From the NCBI RefSeq assembly GCF_008086045.1, contig NZ_VSEY01000045.1:1-64000 (forward strand): a DNA stretch of 64,000 nucleotides. Direction: 5' to 3'. Source of the stretch: Nonomuraea sp. PA05. Its GTDB lineage: Bacteria; Actinomycetota; Actinomycetes; Streptosporangiales; Streptosporangiaceae. The translations under genes were made by a program, and so were the position numbers. Of the stretch, positions 32,062 through 40,012 are shown in pieces (the first letter of the stretch is position 1; every line of letters starts with the position of its first letter). Below the pieces are notes generated by a model. The model searched no databases. It was not told the origin of the DNA and saw only the letters and a list, made by a program, of their open reading frames with translations.

Positions 32062-33546
32062 ATGACGTCCAGCACTGAGGCCACCTCGAGCACCCCGCAG
32101 GTAGCGGTCAACGACATCGGGTCCGAGGAAGCCTTCCTCGCGGCGATCGACGAGACCATCAAGTACTTCAACGACGGCGACATCGTCGAGGGCACCGTCG
32201 TCAAGGTCGATCGAGACGAGGTTCTTCTCGATATCGGCTACAAGACCGAGGGTGTCATCCCCTCGCGTGAGCTTTCGATCAAGCACGATGTCGACCCAGC
32301 TGACGTCGTGGAGGTCGGGGAGCACGTCGAAGCCCTGGTTCTCCAGAAGGAGGACAAGGAAGGGCGCCTGATCCTGTCCAAGAAGCGGGCTCAGTACGAG
32401 CGCGCCTGGGGCACGATCGAGAAGATCAAGGACGAGGACGGCATCGTCACCGGCACCGTCATCGAGGTCGTCAAGGGTGGTCTCATCCTCGACATCGGCC
32501 TCCGTGGCTTCCTCCCGGCGTCCCTGGTCGAGATGCGCCGTGTCCGCGATCTGCAGCCGTACGTCGGCCGTGAGCTCGAGGCGAAGATCATCGAGCTCGA
32601 CAAGAACCGCAACAACGTGGTTCTGTCGCGCCGCGCCTGGCTCGAGCAGACGCAGTCCGAGGTTCGCCAGACGTTCCTCAACACCCTCCAGAAGGGTCAG
32701 GTCCGCAAGGGCGTCGTCTCCTCGATCGTCAACTTCGGTGCGTTCGTGGACCTCGGCGGCGTCGACGGTTTGGTCCACGTGTCCGAGCTGTCCTGGAAGC
32801 ACATCGACCACCCGTCCGAGGTGGTCGAGGTCGGCCAGGAGGTCACGGTCGAGGTCCTCGACGTCGACATGGAGCGCGAGCGCGTCTCCCTGTCGCTCAA
32901 GGCCACCCAGGAAGACCCGTGGCAGCAGTTCGCCCGCACCCACCAGATCGGCCAGGTCGTGCCGGGCCGCGTCACCAAGCTGGTGCCGTTCGGCGCGTTC
33001 GTCCGGGTCGAGGAGGGCATCGAGGGCCTGGTCCACATCTCCGAGCTGGCCGAGCGCCACGTGGAGATCCCGGAGCAGGTCGTCCAGGTCGGCGACGAGA
33101 TCTTCGTGAAGATCATCGACATCGACCTCGACCGTCGCCGCATCAGCCTCTCGCTGAAGCAGGCCAACGAGGGTGTCGGCACCGAGGTCGAGTTCGACCC
33201 GACCCTCTACGGCATGGCGGCCACGTACGACGACCAGGGCAACTACATCTACCCCGAGGGCTTCGACTCGGAGACCGGTGAGTGGCTCGAGGGCTTCGAC
33301 AAGCAGCGTGAGGAGTGGGAGCGGCAGTACGCCGAGGCCCAGACCCGCTTCGAGGCGCACAGGAAGCAGATCGAGGAGGCCCGCAAGGCCGAGGCGGAGG
33401 CCGGCGAGGCCGCTCCCTCGTCCTACCAGGGCGAGACCCCGGCTCAGTCGGGTAGCTCTTCCTCGTCGGCTCCGGCCAGTGGCGCGCTCGCCTCTGACGA
33501 GGCGCTCGCGGCTCTGCGCGAGAAGCTCGCGGGCGGCCAGAGCTGA
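32062..33546 (+). CDS. rpsA: 30S ribosomal protein S1
   Basis: 494 aa, the four-S1-domain form of Gram-positive actinobacteria. S1 motifs start near residues 40 (GDIVEGTVVKVDRDEVLLDIGYKTEG), 125 (GIVTGTVIEVVKGGLILDIG), 210 (GQVRKGVVSSIVNFGAFVDLG) and 297 (GQVVPGRVTKLVPFGAFVRV). The C-terminus is a charged then Ser/Pro-rich tail. It binds mRNA leaders during initiation. ATG 32062 is the family start; an earlier in-frame reading has no homology. Confidence 0.97.
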   Translation: MTSSTEATSSTPQVAVNDIGSEEAFLAAIDETIKYFNDGDIVEGTVVKVDRDEVLLDIGYKTEGVIPSRELSIKHDVDPADVVEVGEHVEALVLQKEDKEGRLILSKKRAQYERAWGTIEKIKDEDGIVTGTVIEVVKGGLILDIGLRGFLPASLVEMRRVRDLQPYVGRELEAKIIELDKNRNNVVLSRRAWLEQTQSEVRQTFLNTLQKGQVRKGVVSSIVNFGAFVDLGGVDGLVHVSELSWKHIDHPSEVVEVGQEVTVEVLDVDMERERVSLSLKATQEDPWQQFARTHQIGQVVPGRVTKLVPFGAFVRVEEGIEGLVHISELAERHVEIPEQVVQVGDEIFVKIIDIDLDRRRISLSLKQANEGVGTEVEFDPTLYGMAATYDDQGNYIYPEGFDSETGEWLEGFDKQREEWERQYAEAQTRFEAHRKQIEEARKAEAEAGEAAPSSYQGETPAQSGSSSSSAPASGALASDEALAALREKLAGGQS

Positions 33547-33598
33547 AGTCCTCCTCGCTTTCGCTGAGGACTTCGGCCGCCTGAGGCACAGGTAGTCC

Positions 33599-33634
33599 GG
33601 AAGGCCCCGCACGGTTCGCCGTGCGGGGCCTTCC
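33599..33634 (+). terminator. Terminator of rpsA
   Basis: Perfect 16-bp stem (33599-33614 with 33619-33634) closed by a TTCG tetraloop, followed by GTGTTT. A second, weaker hairpin (33545-33553 with 33566-33574) covers the stop codon region. Confidence 0.85.
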
Positions 33635-33739
33635 GTGTTTGCGGTGGTGCCGCGCGGTTGGCCGCGTGAGGCCTTCCGCGTTTGCGGTGGGTTCGAATGC
33701 GGAACGATCCTTGCCGCGTTGAGGTCTACCTTCGGGGTC

Positions 33740-34915
33740 ATGGACGACATCAAGCCCTTCCAGATCGACATCCCGCAGGCCGACCTCGACGACCTCCGAG
33801 CCCGGCTGCGGCGCACCAGGTGGGCGGCACAACTGCCCGGCGGCTGGACCAGGGGCGTGCCGGTCCGGTACGTGCGTGAACTCGCCGAACACTGGGCCGG
33901 CGACTTCGACTGGCGCGCCCAGGAGGCCAGGCTCAACGCCTTCCCGCAGTACACCACCGTGATCGACGGCCAGCCCATCCACTTCCTGCACGTGCGCTCG
34001 CCCGAGCCGGACGCCCTGCCGCTGATCATGACGCACAGCTGGCCCAGCTCCGTGGCCGAGTACCTGGAGATGATCGGGCCGCTCACCGACCCGCGCGGCC
34101 ACGGGCTCGACCCCGGCCTCGCCTTCCACGTCGTGGCGCCGTCGCTGCCCGGGTTCGCGTTCTCGCCGTTCCCCGAGCCCGCCGACGAGCGGCCGTGGAG
34201 CGTCGAGCGGGTGGCGCGCACCTGGGCCGAGCTGATGCGCCGGCTCGGGTACGAGCGTTACGGCGCGCACGGCAACGACGCAGGCGCGCTCGTCACGCCG
34301 CAACTGGCCGCGCTGGACAGCTCGCACGTGGTGGGCTCGCTCATCACCGCCGGGCTCGGCATCCCCACGGGGCAGCCCGGCGAGCTCGACGGGCTGGGGG
34401 AGAAGGAGCTCGCCGAGCTGGAGGAGATGTCCGCGTGGATGACCGGGGGCAGCGGGTACGGCCCCTACCTGGCGGCCAGGCCCCAGACGCTCGCCCACGG
34501 GTTCGCCGACTCGCCGGTGGCGCAGCTCGCGTACCTGGTGGAGAGGTTCAAGGAGTTCGACGGGTGGGGGTCGGGGGAGGAGCCCATCGGGCGGGACCTG
34601 GTGCTCACCAACGCCAGCCTGTACTGGTTCACGGCGACCGGCGGCTCCTCCTCCTGGACGTACTACGAGGGGGCGGCCGGGCTGCCGATCTCCCAGCGGG
34701 CCGTGCCCACCGGGGTGACGCACGGAGGGCCCGAGGTGATGCGGCGGGTCGCCGAGCGGGGGAACGATCTCGTGTACTGGGGGCGGGCGCAGAGTCCGAG
34801 TCACATGGTGGGGATGGCGGCGCCCGACACGCTGGTGACCGGCATACGCGAATTTTTCGGGATGCTTGGCTGTGGGGGCAAAGATTTTACCCAAGGGGCT
34901 TTGCCAAGGCTCTGA
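33740..34915 (+). CDS. Epoxide hydrolase (EHN family)
   Basis: 391 aa. N-terminal EHN domain (FQIDIPQADLDDLRARLRRTRWA), then an alpha/beta-hydrolase with oxyanion motif HSWPSS, nucleophile Asp in YGAHGNDAGALV, and the late His in SPSHMVGMAAP. This is the microsomal/juvenile-hormone type that opens epoxides to diols. ATG 33740 lies 7 nt after a -10-like TACCTT, suggesting a leaderless mRNA. The physiological epoxide is unknown. Confidence 0.93.
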   Translation: MDDIKPFQIDIPQADLDDLRARLRRTRWAAQLPGGWTRGVPVRYVRELAEHWAGDFDWRAQEARLNAFPQYTTVIDGQPIHFLHVRSPEPDALPLIMTHSWPSSVAEYLEMIGPLTDPRGHGLDPGLAFHVVAPSLPGFAFSPFPEPADERPWSVERVARTWAELMRRLGYERYGAHGNDAGALVTPQLAALDSSHVVGSLITAGLGIPTGQPGELDGLGEKELAELEEMSAWMTGGSGYGPYLAARPQTLAHGFADSPVAQLAYLVERFKEFDGWGSGEEPIGRDLVLTNASLYWFTATGGSSSWTYYEGAAGLPISQRAVPTGVTHGGPEVMRRVAERGNDLVYWGRAQSPSHMVGMAAPDTLVTGIREFFGMLGCGGKDFTQGALPRL

Positions 34916-34989
34916 CCTGCTGGGTTGGGCGCTGGGAGACTGAGCGGCGGCTGGTGGTCGCGACTCTCTTCAGGGGTGACGCAGTGGGC

Positions 34990-36780
34990 ATGGTTCAGCG
35001 GGTGATCCAGGCGGCGGCCGTGCTGGCGGCGGCGCTCGCCGCCTCCGTCCCGGCCACCCCGGCGGGGCTCGCCGCTCCCAAAGTGGACGTCCCAGGTGAG
35101 CTCGACGCTCCAAGGACGGGCGTCTTGGGCGGGCTGGCCGCTCCGGAGGCGGGCGTCCCGGGCGGGCTGGCCGCTCCGGAGGCGGGCGTCCTCGGTGGGC
35201 CGGCCGCTCCGAGAGCGGGCGTCCCGGGTGGGCCGGCCGGTTCGGTTCCGGTCGTCCCGGTGTGGCGGGGGTGCGGGCACGGGCTGGAGTGCGCGAAGTT
35301 GTCCGTGCCCGTCGACTGGGCCAGGCCGCGCGGGCGGCGTACCGAGATCGACCTGGCCAGGATGCCCGCGCGGGACCCGTACGGCAGCCTCGGCCCCCTC
35401 GTCGTCAGCACCGGCTCCGGCCCCGTGATCCAGGGCGTGCGCGCACGGCCCGACGCCGTGAGCGAGCTGGCGCGCTGGTTCGACGTGGTGTTCGTCGAGA
35501 CGCGCGGCATCGGCGATCACGGAAGCGCCGCCACCGTACGCTGCTCGGTGCCCCAGCCCGACCCCCGCCGCCTCCAGCTCACCCCTGGAGCGGCCACATG
35601 GCGCGCCTACGCCCGCGACAACGCCGCCTACGACCGGAGCTGCCGGATCGCCGCCGGGCCCGCCTACGCGGGCCTGACGTCCTGGCAGGTGGCCCACGAC
35701 CTCGACGCCGTGCGCGCCGCCCTCGGGCAGCCGCGGCTGCGGTACTTCGGCAACGCCTACGGGTCCGTGTACGGGCAGGCGTACCTGGAGCTGTACCCAC
35801 GGCGGGTGGAGCGGATGTACCTGGAAGGCGTGCCCGACCACGGCCAGACCAGCGTCGGGCGGCGGCTCATCGCGCACGCCAGGGCGGCCGAGCGGCAGCT
35901 CGCCGCCTTCCGGGCCTGGTGCGCGGGGCGGATGGGCTGCCCGCTCGGGGGTGACGACGCCGTGAAGGTGCTCGACGGGCTGCTCGAACGGGCGCCCCTG
36001 GCCGCCGGTCCCGGCCGCAGGGTGGACGGGCGGGAGGTCGTGGTGGCCGTGCTCGCCGGGCTCGTCCCGCAGCGCTGGCCCGAGCTGGCCGGGGCTCTCG
36101 CGGCGGCCGAGGCGGGCGACGCGAGCGGGCTGGCGGCCATGGCGGCGCCGGGGCAGCCTGTGGCGCCGGCGATGGTGACGCGGGCTTTGCACTGTCATGA
36201 CTTCATGCCTGTCGTGCCCGGGTATCGGCGGTTCCTGGCGATGGAGTCGCGGTTGCGGACGATCGCGCCCCGGGTGGGGTGGTTGACGGGACGGCATGAG
36301 GTGGGGCGCTGTCTGGGCATCGGCGGGCGTCCTGGCTGGCCGCCCCGGACGGGGGCACTCGGCGTTGACGGCCTCGTCACGGCGGGGCGTGGCGGCGACG
36401 GTCCTTCCGCTGCGGCTCGACGCTGCGAAGGTGCTCCTGCTGCGGCGCGCGGCGGTGCGGCCTCGCCCGGGGCGGCGCGTGGAGGGGCCGACGCCGGTTG
36501 TCGTTCCGCCTCGCGGGCAGGGAAGGGTCCCGCGGTGCTGGTCGGGATCGGGCGGCTGGACACGGAGAGCCCCGCCTCCGGGGCCGCGCGGGTGGCCGGG
36601 CGGATCCCCGGCGCGGCGGTGCTCTGGCACGGCGACGGTCACGGCGCGTACCTGCAGCAGGGCGCCGCGAAGCTGCGCGCCACCTGCCTGCGCTCCCGCG
36701 TGCACGACTTCCTCGTCAACGGCACCCCGCCCCGGGCGCGCACCCGCTGCCCGGGGGAGCTGACGGTCCCCCTGAGATAA
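34990..36780 (+). CDS. Secreted alpha/beta hydrolase of the TAP-like family lacking the nucleophile serine
   Basis: 596 aa. Signal peptide (MVQRVIQAAAVLAAALAASVPATPA), then five 11-residue tandem repeats (35068-35232), then the hydrolase: VWRGCGHGLECAKLSVPVDW, VFVETRGIGDHG, and the nucleophile elbow, which reads FGNAYGSVYGQAYLELYP. Family members have G-x-S-Y-G here; this one has Ala256 (GCC at 35755-35757). The acid (VGIGRLDTESP) and base (HGDGHGAY) positions are kept in the TAP-like C-terminal domain. Between them lies a long Ala/Gly/Arg-rich stretch (about residues 445-515) not seen in relatives. It may be a non-catalytic binding protein or a decaying gene. Confidence 0.85.
   Translation: MVQRVIQAAAVLAAALAASVPATPAGLAAPKVDVPGELDAPRTGVLGGLAAPEAGVPGGLAAPEAGVLGGPAAPRAGVPGGPAGSVPVVPVWRGCGHGLECAKLSVPVDWARPRGRRTEIDLARMPARDPYGSLGPLVVSTGSGPVIQGVRARPDAVSELARWFDVVFVETRGIGDHGSAATVRCSVPQPDPRRLQLTPGAATWRAYARDNAAYDRSCRIAAGPAYAGLTSWQVAHDLDAVRAALGQPRLRYFGNAYGSVYGQAYLELYPRRVERMYLEGVPDHGQTSVGRRLIAHARAAERQLAAFRAWCAGRMGCPLGGDDAVKVLDGLLERAPLAAGPGRRVDGREVVVAVLAGLVPQRWPELAGALAAAEAGDASGLAAMAAPGQPVAPAMVTRALHCHDFMPVVPGYRRFLAMESRLRTIAPRVGWLTGRHEVGRCLGIGGRPGWPPRTGALGVDGLVTAGRGGDGPSAAARRCEGAPAAARGGAASPGAARGGADAGCRSASRAGKGPAVLVGIGRLDTESPASGAARVAGRIPGAAVLWHGDGHGAYLQQGAAKLRATCLRSRVHDFLVNGTPPRARTRCPGELTVPLR
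35068..35232. repeat. 33-bp in-frame tandem repeat, five units
   Basis: Units at 35068, 35101, 35134, 35167 and 35200, each coding an 11-residue unit such as LAAPEAGVPGG. They form a flexible linker right after the signal peptide of the hydrolase. Confidence 0.9.
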
Positions 36781-36790
36781 GCTGCCGAGG

Positions 36791-37264
36791 GTGGTGATCG
36801 AACGAGCGGAGCCCGCCGACGCGGGCGAGATCCTCACCCTGCAACGCGCGGCCTACCTCACCGAGGCCCAGCTCTACGGCGACCCGTACATCCCGCCTCT
36901 GGTCGAGTCGCTGGAGCAGGTCCGCAAGGTCATCGAAGGCGCGCTGGTCCTCAAGGCGCTCGACGGCACGCGGATCGTCGGCGCCGTACGCGGCCGGCTC
37001 TCCGGCACCGCCTGCCTGGTGGGCCGCCTGGTCGTCGCGCCCGACCGGCAGGGTCAGGGCCTGGGCACGGCGCTGCTGCGCGCCCTGCACGAACAGGTGC
37101 CGGAGGCGGAGGCGTTCGACCTGTTCACGGGCCACCTGTCGGAGGGGAACCTGCGGCTCTACCGCCGGCTGGGCTACCGGGAGACGAGCCGTGAGCGGAT
37201 GGACGATCACCTGACGGTGGTGTACCTGCGCAGGACGCCAGATCGATCCCCTCCTCCGCGATGA
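36791..37264 (+). CDS. GNAT family N-acetyltransferase
   Basis: 157 aa. GNAT fold with the acetyl-CoA loop LVVAPDRQGQGLGTALLRAL and the C-terminal NLRLYRRLGYRETSRERM motif. Acceptor unknown. GTG 36791 is 7 nt after a -10-like TAAGCT that contains the previous stop codon. Its last 140 bp overlap the 3' end of the convergent Clp-N gene. Confidence 0.88.
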   Translation: MVIERAEPADAGEILTLQRAAYLTEAQLYGDPYIPPLVESLEQVRKVIEGALVLKALDGTRIVGAVRGRLSGTACLVGRLVVAPDRQGQGLGTALLRALHEQVPEAEAFDLFTGHLSEGNLRLYRRLGYRETSRERMDDHLTVVYLRRTPDRSPPPR

Positions 37265-37841
37265 TCATGGCGCGGCCCAGGTCGTCGTCCACCCAGTTCC
37301 AGCCCCACCGCCACTCGGAGCCAGCCGGATGCTCGGCGTTCAGCCGGTCGAGCACGGCCTGCAGCCCGGCGGCGGGCACCACGATCTGATGGCGGCCCCG
37401 CCACGGCACGTGCTCGGGCGCGTCCAGCGGCGGCACCCGCACCCCGTGGCGCCGCAGCCCCGCCAGCACCTCCTCAGGCCGCAGCCCGAACGGTTGCAGC
37501 GGCGTCGCGCCCCGCTCCACCTCGGCGTCGTGGGCCAGCGCGATCAGCCAGTGCTCCGGCGACGGCGCCCGCTCGCCCTCGGCCAGGGCCAGGCCGGTCG
37601 CGATGCCGTCCAGCTTGTGGAAGGCCGGGCCGGCGAAGCCACCGCCCCGGTGGTGCCCCGGCCGCCCATGGCGGGGCAGCAGCTCCAGGGCGCGCTCGTG
37701 GTCGAGCCCCGCCTCGTTCAGCACCCGCGCGGCGAGGCAGTCGCCGCTCAGCAGGGCGAGCACCACGTGCCACGGCCCCACCCAGTCGTCGCCGGCGGCC
37801 GCCGCCTGCTCGTGGGCGGCCCGTACGATCCAGCTCACCAT
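37125..37841 (-). CDS. Clp N-terminal repeat-domain protein
   Basis: 238 aa. Two Clp-N-like helical repeats: VRAAHEQAAAAGDDWVGPWHVVLALLSGDCLAARVLNEAGLDHERALELL, and LAEGERAPSPEHWLIALAH...LRPEEVLAGLRRHG. No AAA+ domain follows, so it is a stand-alone adaptor-like protein. The fold ends near MIIAEEGIDLA (about residue 200); the last 35 residues are low-complexity and read through the antisense of the GNAT gene, probably because the original stop was lost. The 5' end contains an 11-bp direct repeat with several possible starts. Confidence 0.75.
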   Translation of the reverse strand: MVSWIVRAAHEQAAAAGDDWVGPWHVVLALLSGDCLAARVLNEAGLDHERALELLPRHGRPGHHRGGGFAGPAFHKLDGIATGLALAEGERAPSPEHWLIALAHDAEVERGATPLQPFGLRPEEVLAGLRRHGVRVPPLDAPEHVPWRGRHQIVVPAAGLQAVLDRLNAEHPAGSEWRWGWNWVDDDLGRAMIIAEEGIDLASCAGTPPSGDRPSAHGSSPGSPAGGRAAGSPPTGGP

Positions 37842-37896
37842 GCTCTCACCATGCTCTCATCATGCTCCGCTGACGCGCCTTGGATAGGCTGCTGGG

Positions 37897-38499
37897 GTGC
37901 TGAAGATCGGACTGACCGGCGGCATCGGCTCCGGCAAGAGCGAGGTGGCCAGGCGGCTCTCGGCCAAGGGCGCCATGGTGATCGACGCCGACAGGATCGC
38001 GCGTGAGGTGGTGGAGCCCGGCACCCCCGGCCTGGCCAGGGTGGTGGCCACGTTCGGGGAGGAGGTGCTCCGGGCGGACGGCTCGCTCAACAGGGAGAAG
38101 CTGGGCTCGTTCGTGTTCGCCGACTCCGAGAAGCTGGCGGCGCTGAACGCGATCGTGCACCCCCTGGTGGGGGAGCGGGTCGCGGAGCTGCAGCGGGCCG
38201 CCGCCGACGACACGATCCTGGTGTACGACGTGCCGCTGCTGGTGGAGAACAACCTGGCCCCCATGTACGACGTCGTCATCGTCGTGGACGCACCGGACGA
38301 CCTGCGCATCAGGCGGCTGTCCGAGCACCGCGGCATGCCGGAGGCCGACGCCAAGGCGCGCATCGCGGCGCAGGCGACCCGGGAGGAGCGGCTGGCGGCG
38401 GCCGACATCGTGATCCCGAACGACGGCTCGCTGGAGGAGCTGGACGGGCGGGTGGACGAGGTCTGGCGGGAACTCCTCGCCCGCGCCGCCCGCGGCTGA
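37897..38499 (+). CDS. coaE: Dephospho-CoA kinase
   Basis: 200 aa, single-domain CoaE. It phosphorylates dephospho-CoA, the last step of coenzyme A synthesis. P-loop [41 protein letters not shown] and [12 protein letters not shown] are diagnostic. GTG 37897 lies 6 nt after TAGGCT, a leaderless arrangement. rpsA and coaE are neighbours in many actinobacteria; here four genes sit between them. Confidence 0.96.
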   Translation: MLKIGLTGGIGSGKSEVARRLSAKGAMVIDADRIAREVVEPGTPGLARVVATFGEEVLRADGSLNREKLGSFVFADSEKLAALNAIVHPLVGERVAELQRAAADDTILVYDVPLLVENNLAPMYDVVIVVDAPDDLRIRRLSEHRGMPEADAKARIAAQATREERLAAADIVIPNDGSLEELDGRVDEVWRELLARAARG

Positions 38500-38620
38500 C
38501 CCCAGAGCCGTGAGCTGATCCCGGCTCGGCCACGTCCCCAGGAACGAGCGGTTGACGGCCTGACCGGTATCCGTGACGATCGGAAAGATCGCCCGACAGG
38601 ACACCCCGGAAGGACCGCCG

Positions 38621-40012
38621 ATGCCGCGTCCCTGGCGTGCCACCCTGGCCGCACTGATCGTCGCCCTGACCACGCAGGCCCCGGCCGGGCAGGCGAGCGC
38701 GGCGACGCAGTCGTTCCGCAACCCGGTGAACCCGTCCGCCGACCCCAGCCTCATCCACCACAACGGCGCCTACTACGTGGCCACCACGCGGGGCGACCGC
38801 ATCGGCGTCTGGCGCTCACCCAGCCTGGCCACCCTCCTGGCCGCCCCCGAGCAGGTCGTCTGGCGCGACAGCGACAACAGCCGCAACAAGCAGATGTGGG
38901 CGCCCGCCTTCCGCCACGTCGGCTCCCGCTGGTACCTGTACTACACGGCCTCCGACGGCGTGGACGCCAACCACCGCATGTACGTCCTGGAGTCGGCGGC
39001 CGACGACCCGATGGGCCCGTACACGTTCAAGGCGAAGATCGCCGACTTCGGCGAGTACGCCATCGACGGCGAGCCGATCACCCACAACGGCCAGTCCTAC
39101 TTCGTCTGGAGCGGCCCGGGGCGCGGCCTCGGCGGCCCCGCCCAGCTCTACATCGCCAGGATGAGCAACCCGTGGACGGTCACCGGCGGCCGGGTCGCGA
39201 TCCCCGCCGGCGGCGGCTGCACCGAGGTGCGGGAGGGCCCGACGCCGCTCTACCGGGGCGGCAGGACGTTCCTGACCTACTCCTCCTGCGACACCGGCAA
39301 GCCCGACTACCAGCTCTGGATGAAGAGCATCGCGAACGGCGCCAACCCCATGGTGGCCGCGAACTGGACGCAGCACCCGGGCCCGGTGTTCTCGCGCGAC
39401 GACGCGACCGGCGTGTGGGGCCCGGGGCACCACTCGTTCTTCCGCTCGCCCGACGGCGCCGAGGACTGGATCGCCTACCACGGCAAGAACACCAGCACCT
39501 ACACCTACGACTTCCGCACCACGCGGGTGCAGAGGTTCACCTGGAACGCCGACGGCACCCCGGACTTCGGCCGCCCCCTGGCCGCGGGCGCCACCCAGCG
39601 ACTCCCGTCAGGCGACCCCGGCGCGGCCACGTCGGTGATCAACGACTTCGACGCGCAGGTCACGTACGCGGGCGCCTGGCAGTCCGGCTCGGGCTGCGGC
39701 AACCAGTGCTTCTGGGGCAACGACCACTGGAGCGGCCAGGCCGGCGCGACCGCGACGGTCACCTTCAACGGCAGCCGGGTGGCCCTGCTCAGCGTGCGCG
39801 ACCGGGGCAACGGCATCGCCGCGATCTCCATCGACGGCGGGGCCGAGCAGCGGGTCGACTACTACAGCGGCATCCGGGTGGGGGAGCAGCTCAACTACCT
39901 GAGCCCGGTGCTGCCGCGCGGGCAGCACACGTTGCGGGTGCGGGTGACGGGCGAGCGCAACCCGGCGTCGGGCAGCACGGTGATCAGCATGGACCGGATC
40001 GAGGTGTTCTAG
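38621..40012 (+). CDS. Secreted glycoside hydrolase family 43 protein with C-terminal beta-sandwich
   Basis: 463 aa. Signal peptide ends ASA (about residue 27). Five-bladed propeller of GH43: FRNPVNPSADPSLIHHNGAYY (Asp base in ADPS), NKQMWAPAFRHVG, FGEYAIDGEPITHNGQSYFVW (Asp modulator) and CTEVREGPTPLYRGG (Glu acid). From about residue 345 a carbohydrate-binding-like beta-sandwich (VINDFDAQVTYAGAWQSG, FNGSRVALLSVRDRG). Probably releases arabinose or xylose from plant glycans. GGAAGGA precedes the ATG. Its stop overlaps that of the next gene on the other strand. Confidence 0.92.
   Translation: MPRPWRATLAALIVALTTQAPAGQASAATQSFRNPVNPSADPSLIHHNGAYYVATTRGDRIGVWRSPSLATLLAAPEQVVWRDSDNSRNKQMWAPAFRHVGSRWYLYYTASDGVDANHRMYVLESAADDPMGPYTFKAKIADFGEYAIDGEPITHNGQSYFVWSGPGRGLGGPAQLYIARMSNPWTVTGGRVAIPAGGGCTEVREGPTPLYRGGRTFLTYSSCDTGKPDYQLWMKSIANGANPMVAANWTQHPGPVFSRDDATGVWGPGHHSFFRSPDGAEDWIAYHGKNTSTYTYDFRTTRVQRFTWNADGTPDFGRPLAAGATQRLPSGDPGAATSVINDFDAQVTYAGAWQSGSGCGNQCFWGNDHWSGQAGATATVTFNGSRVALLSVRDRGNGIAAISIDGGAEQRVDYYSGIRVGEQLNYLSPVLPRGQHTLRVRVTGERNPASGSTVISMDRIEVF

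Noticed and set aside
37125-37841. ClpC or ClpB ATPase
   Set aside because: Only the Clp N-terminal repeats are present; there are no Walker motifs or AAA+ domains, and the size is 238 residues.
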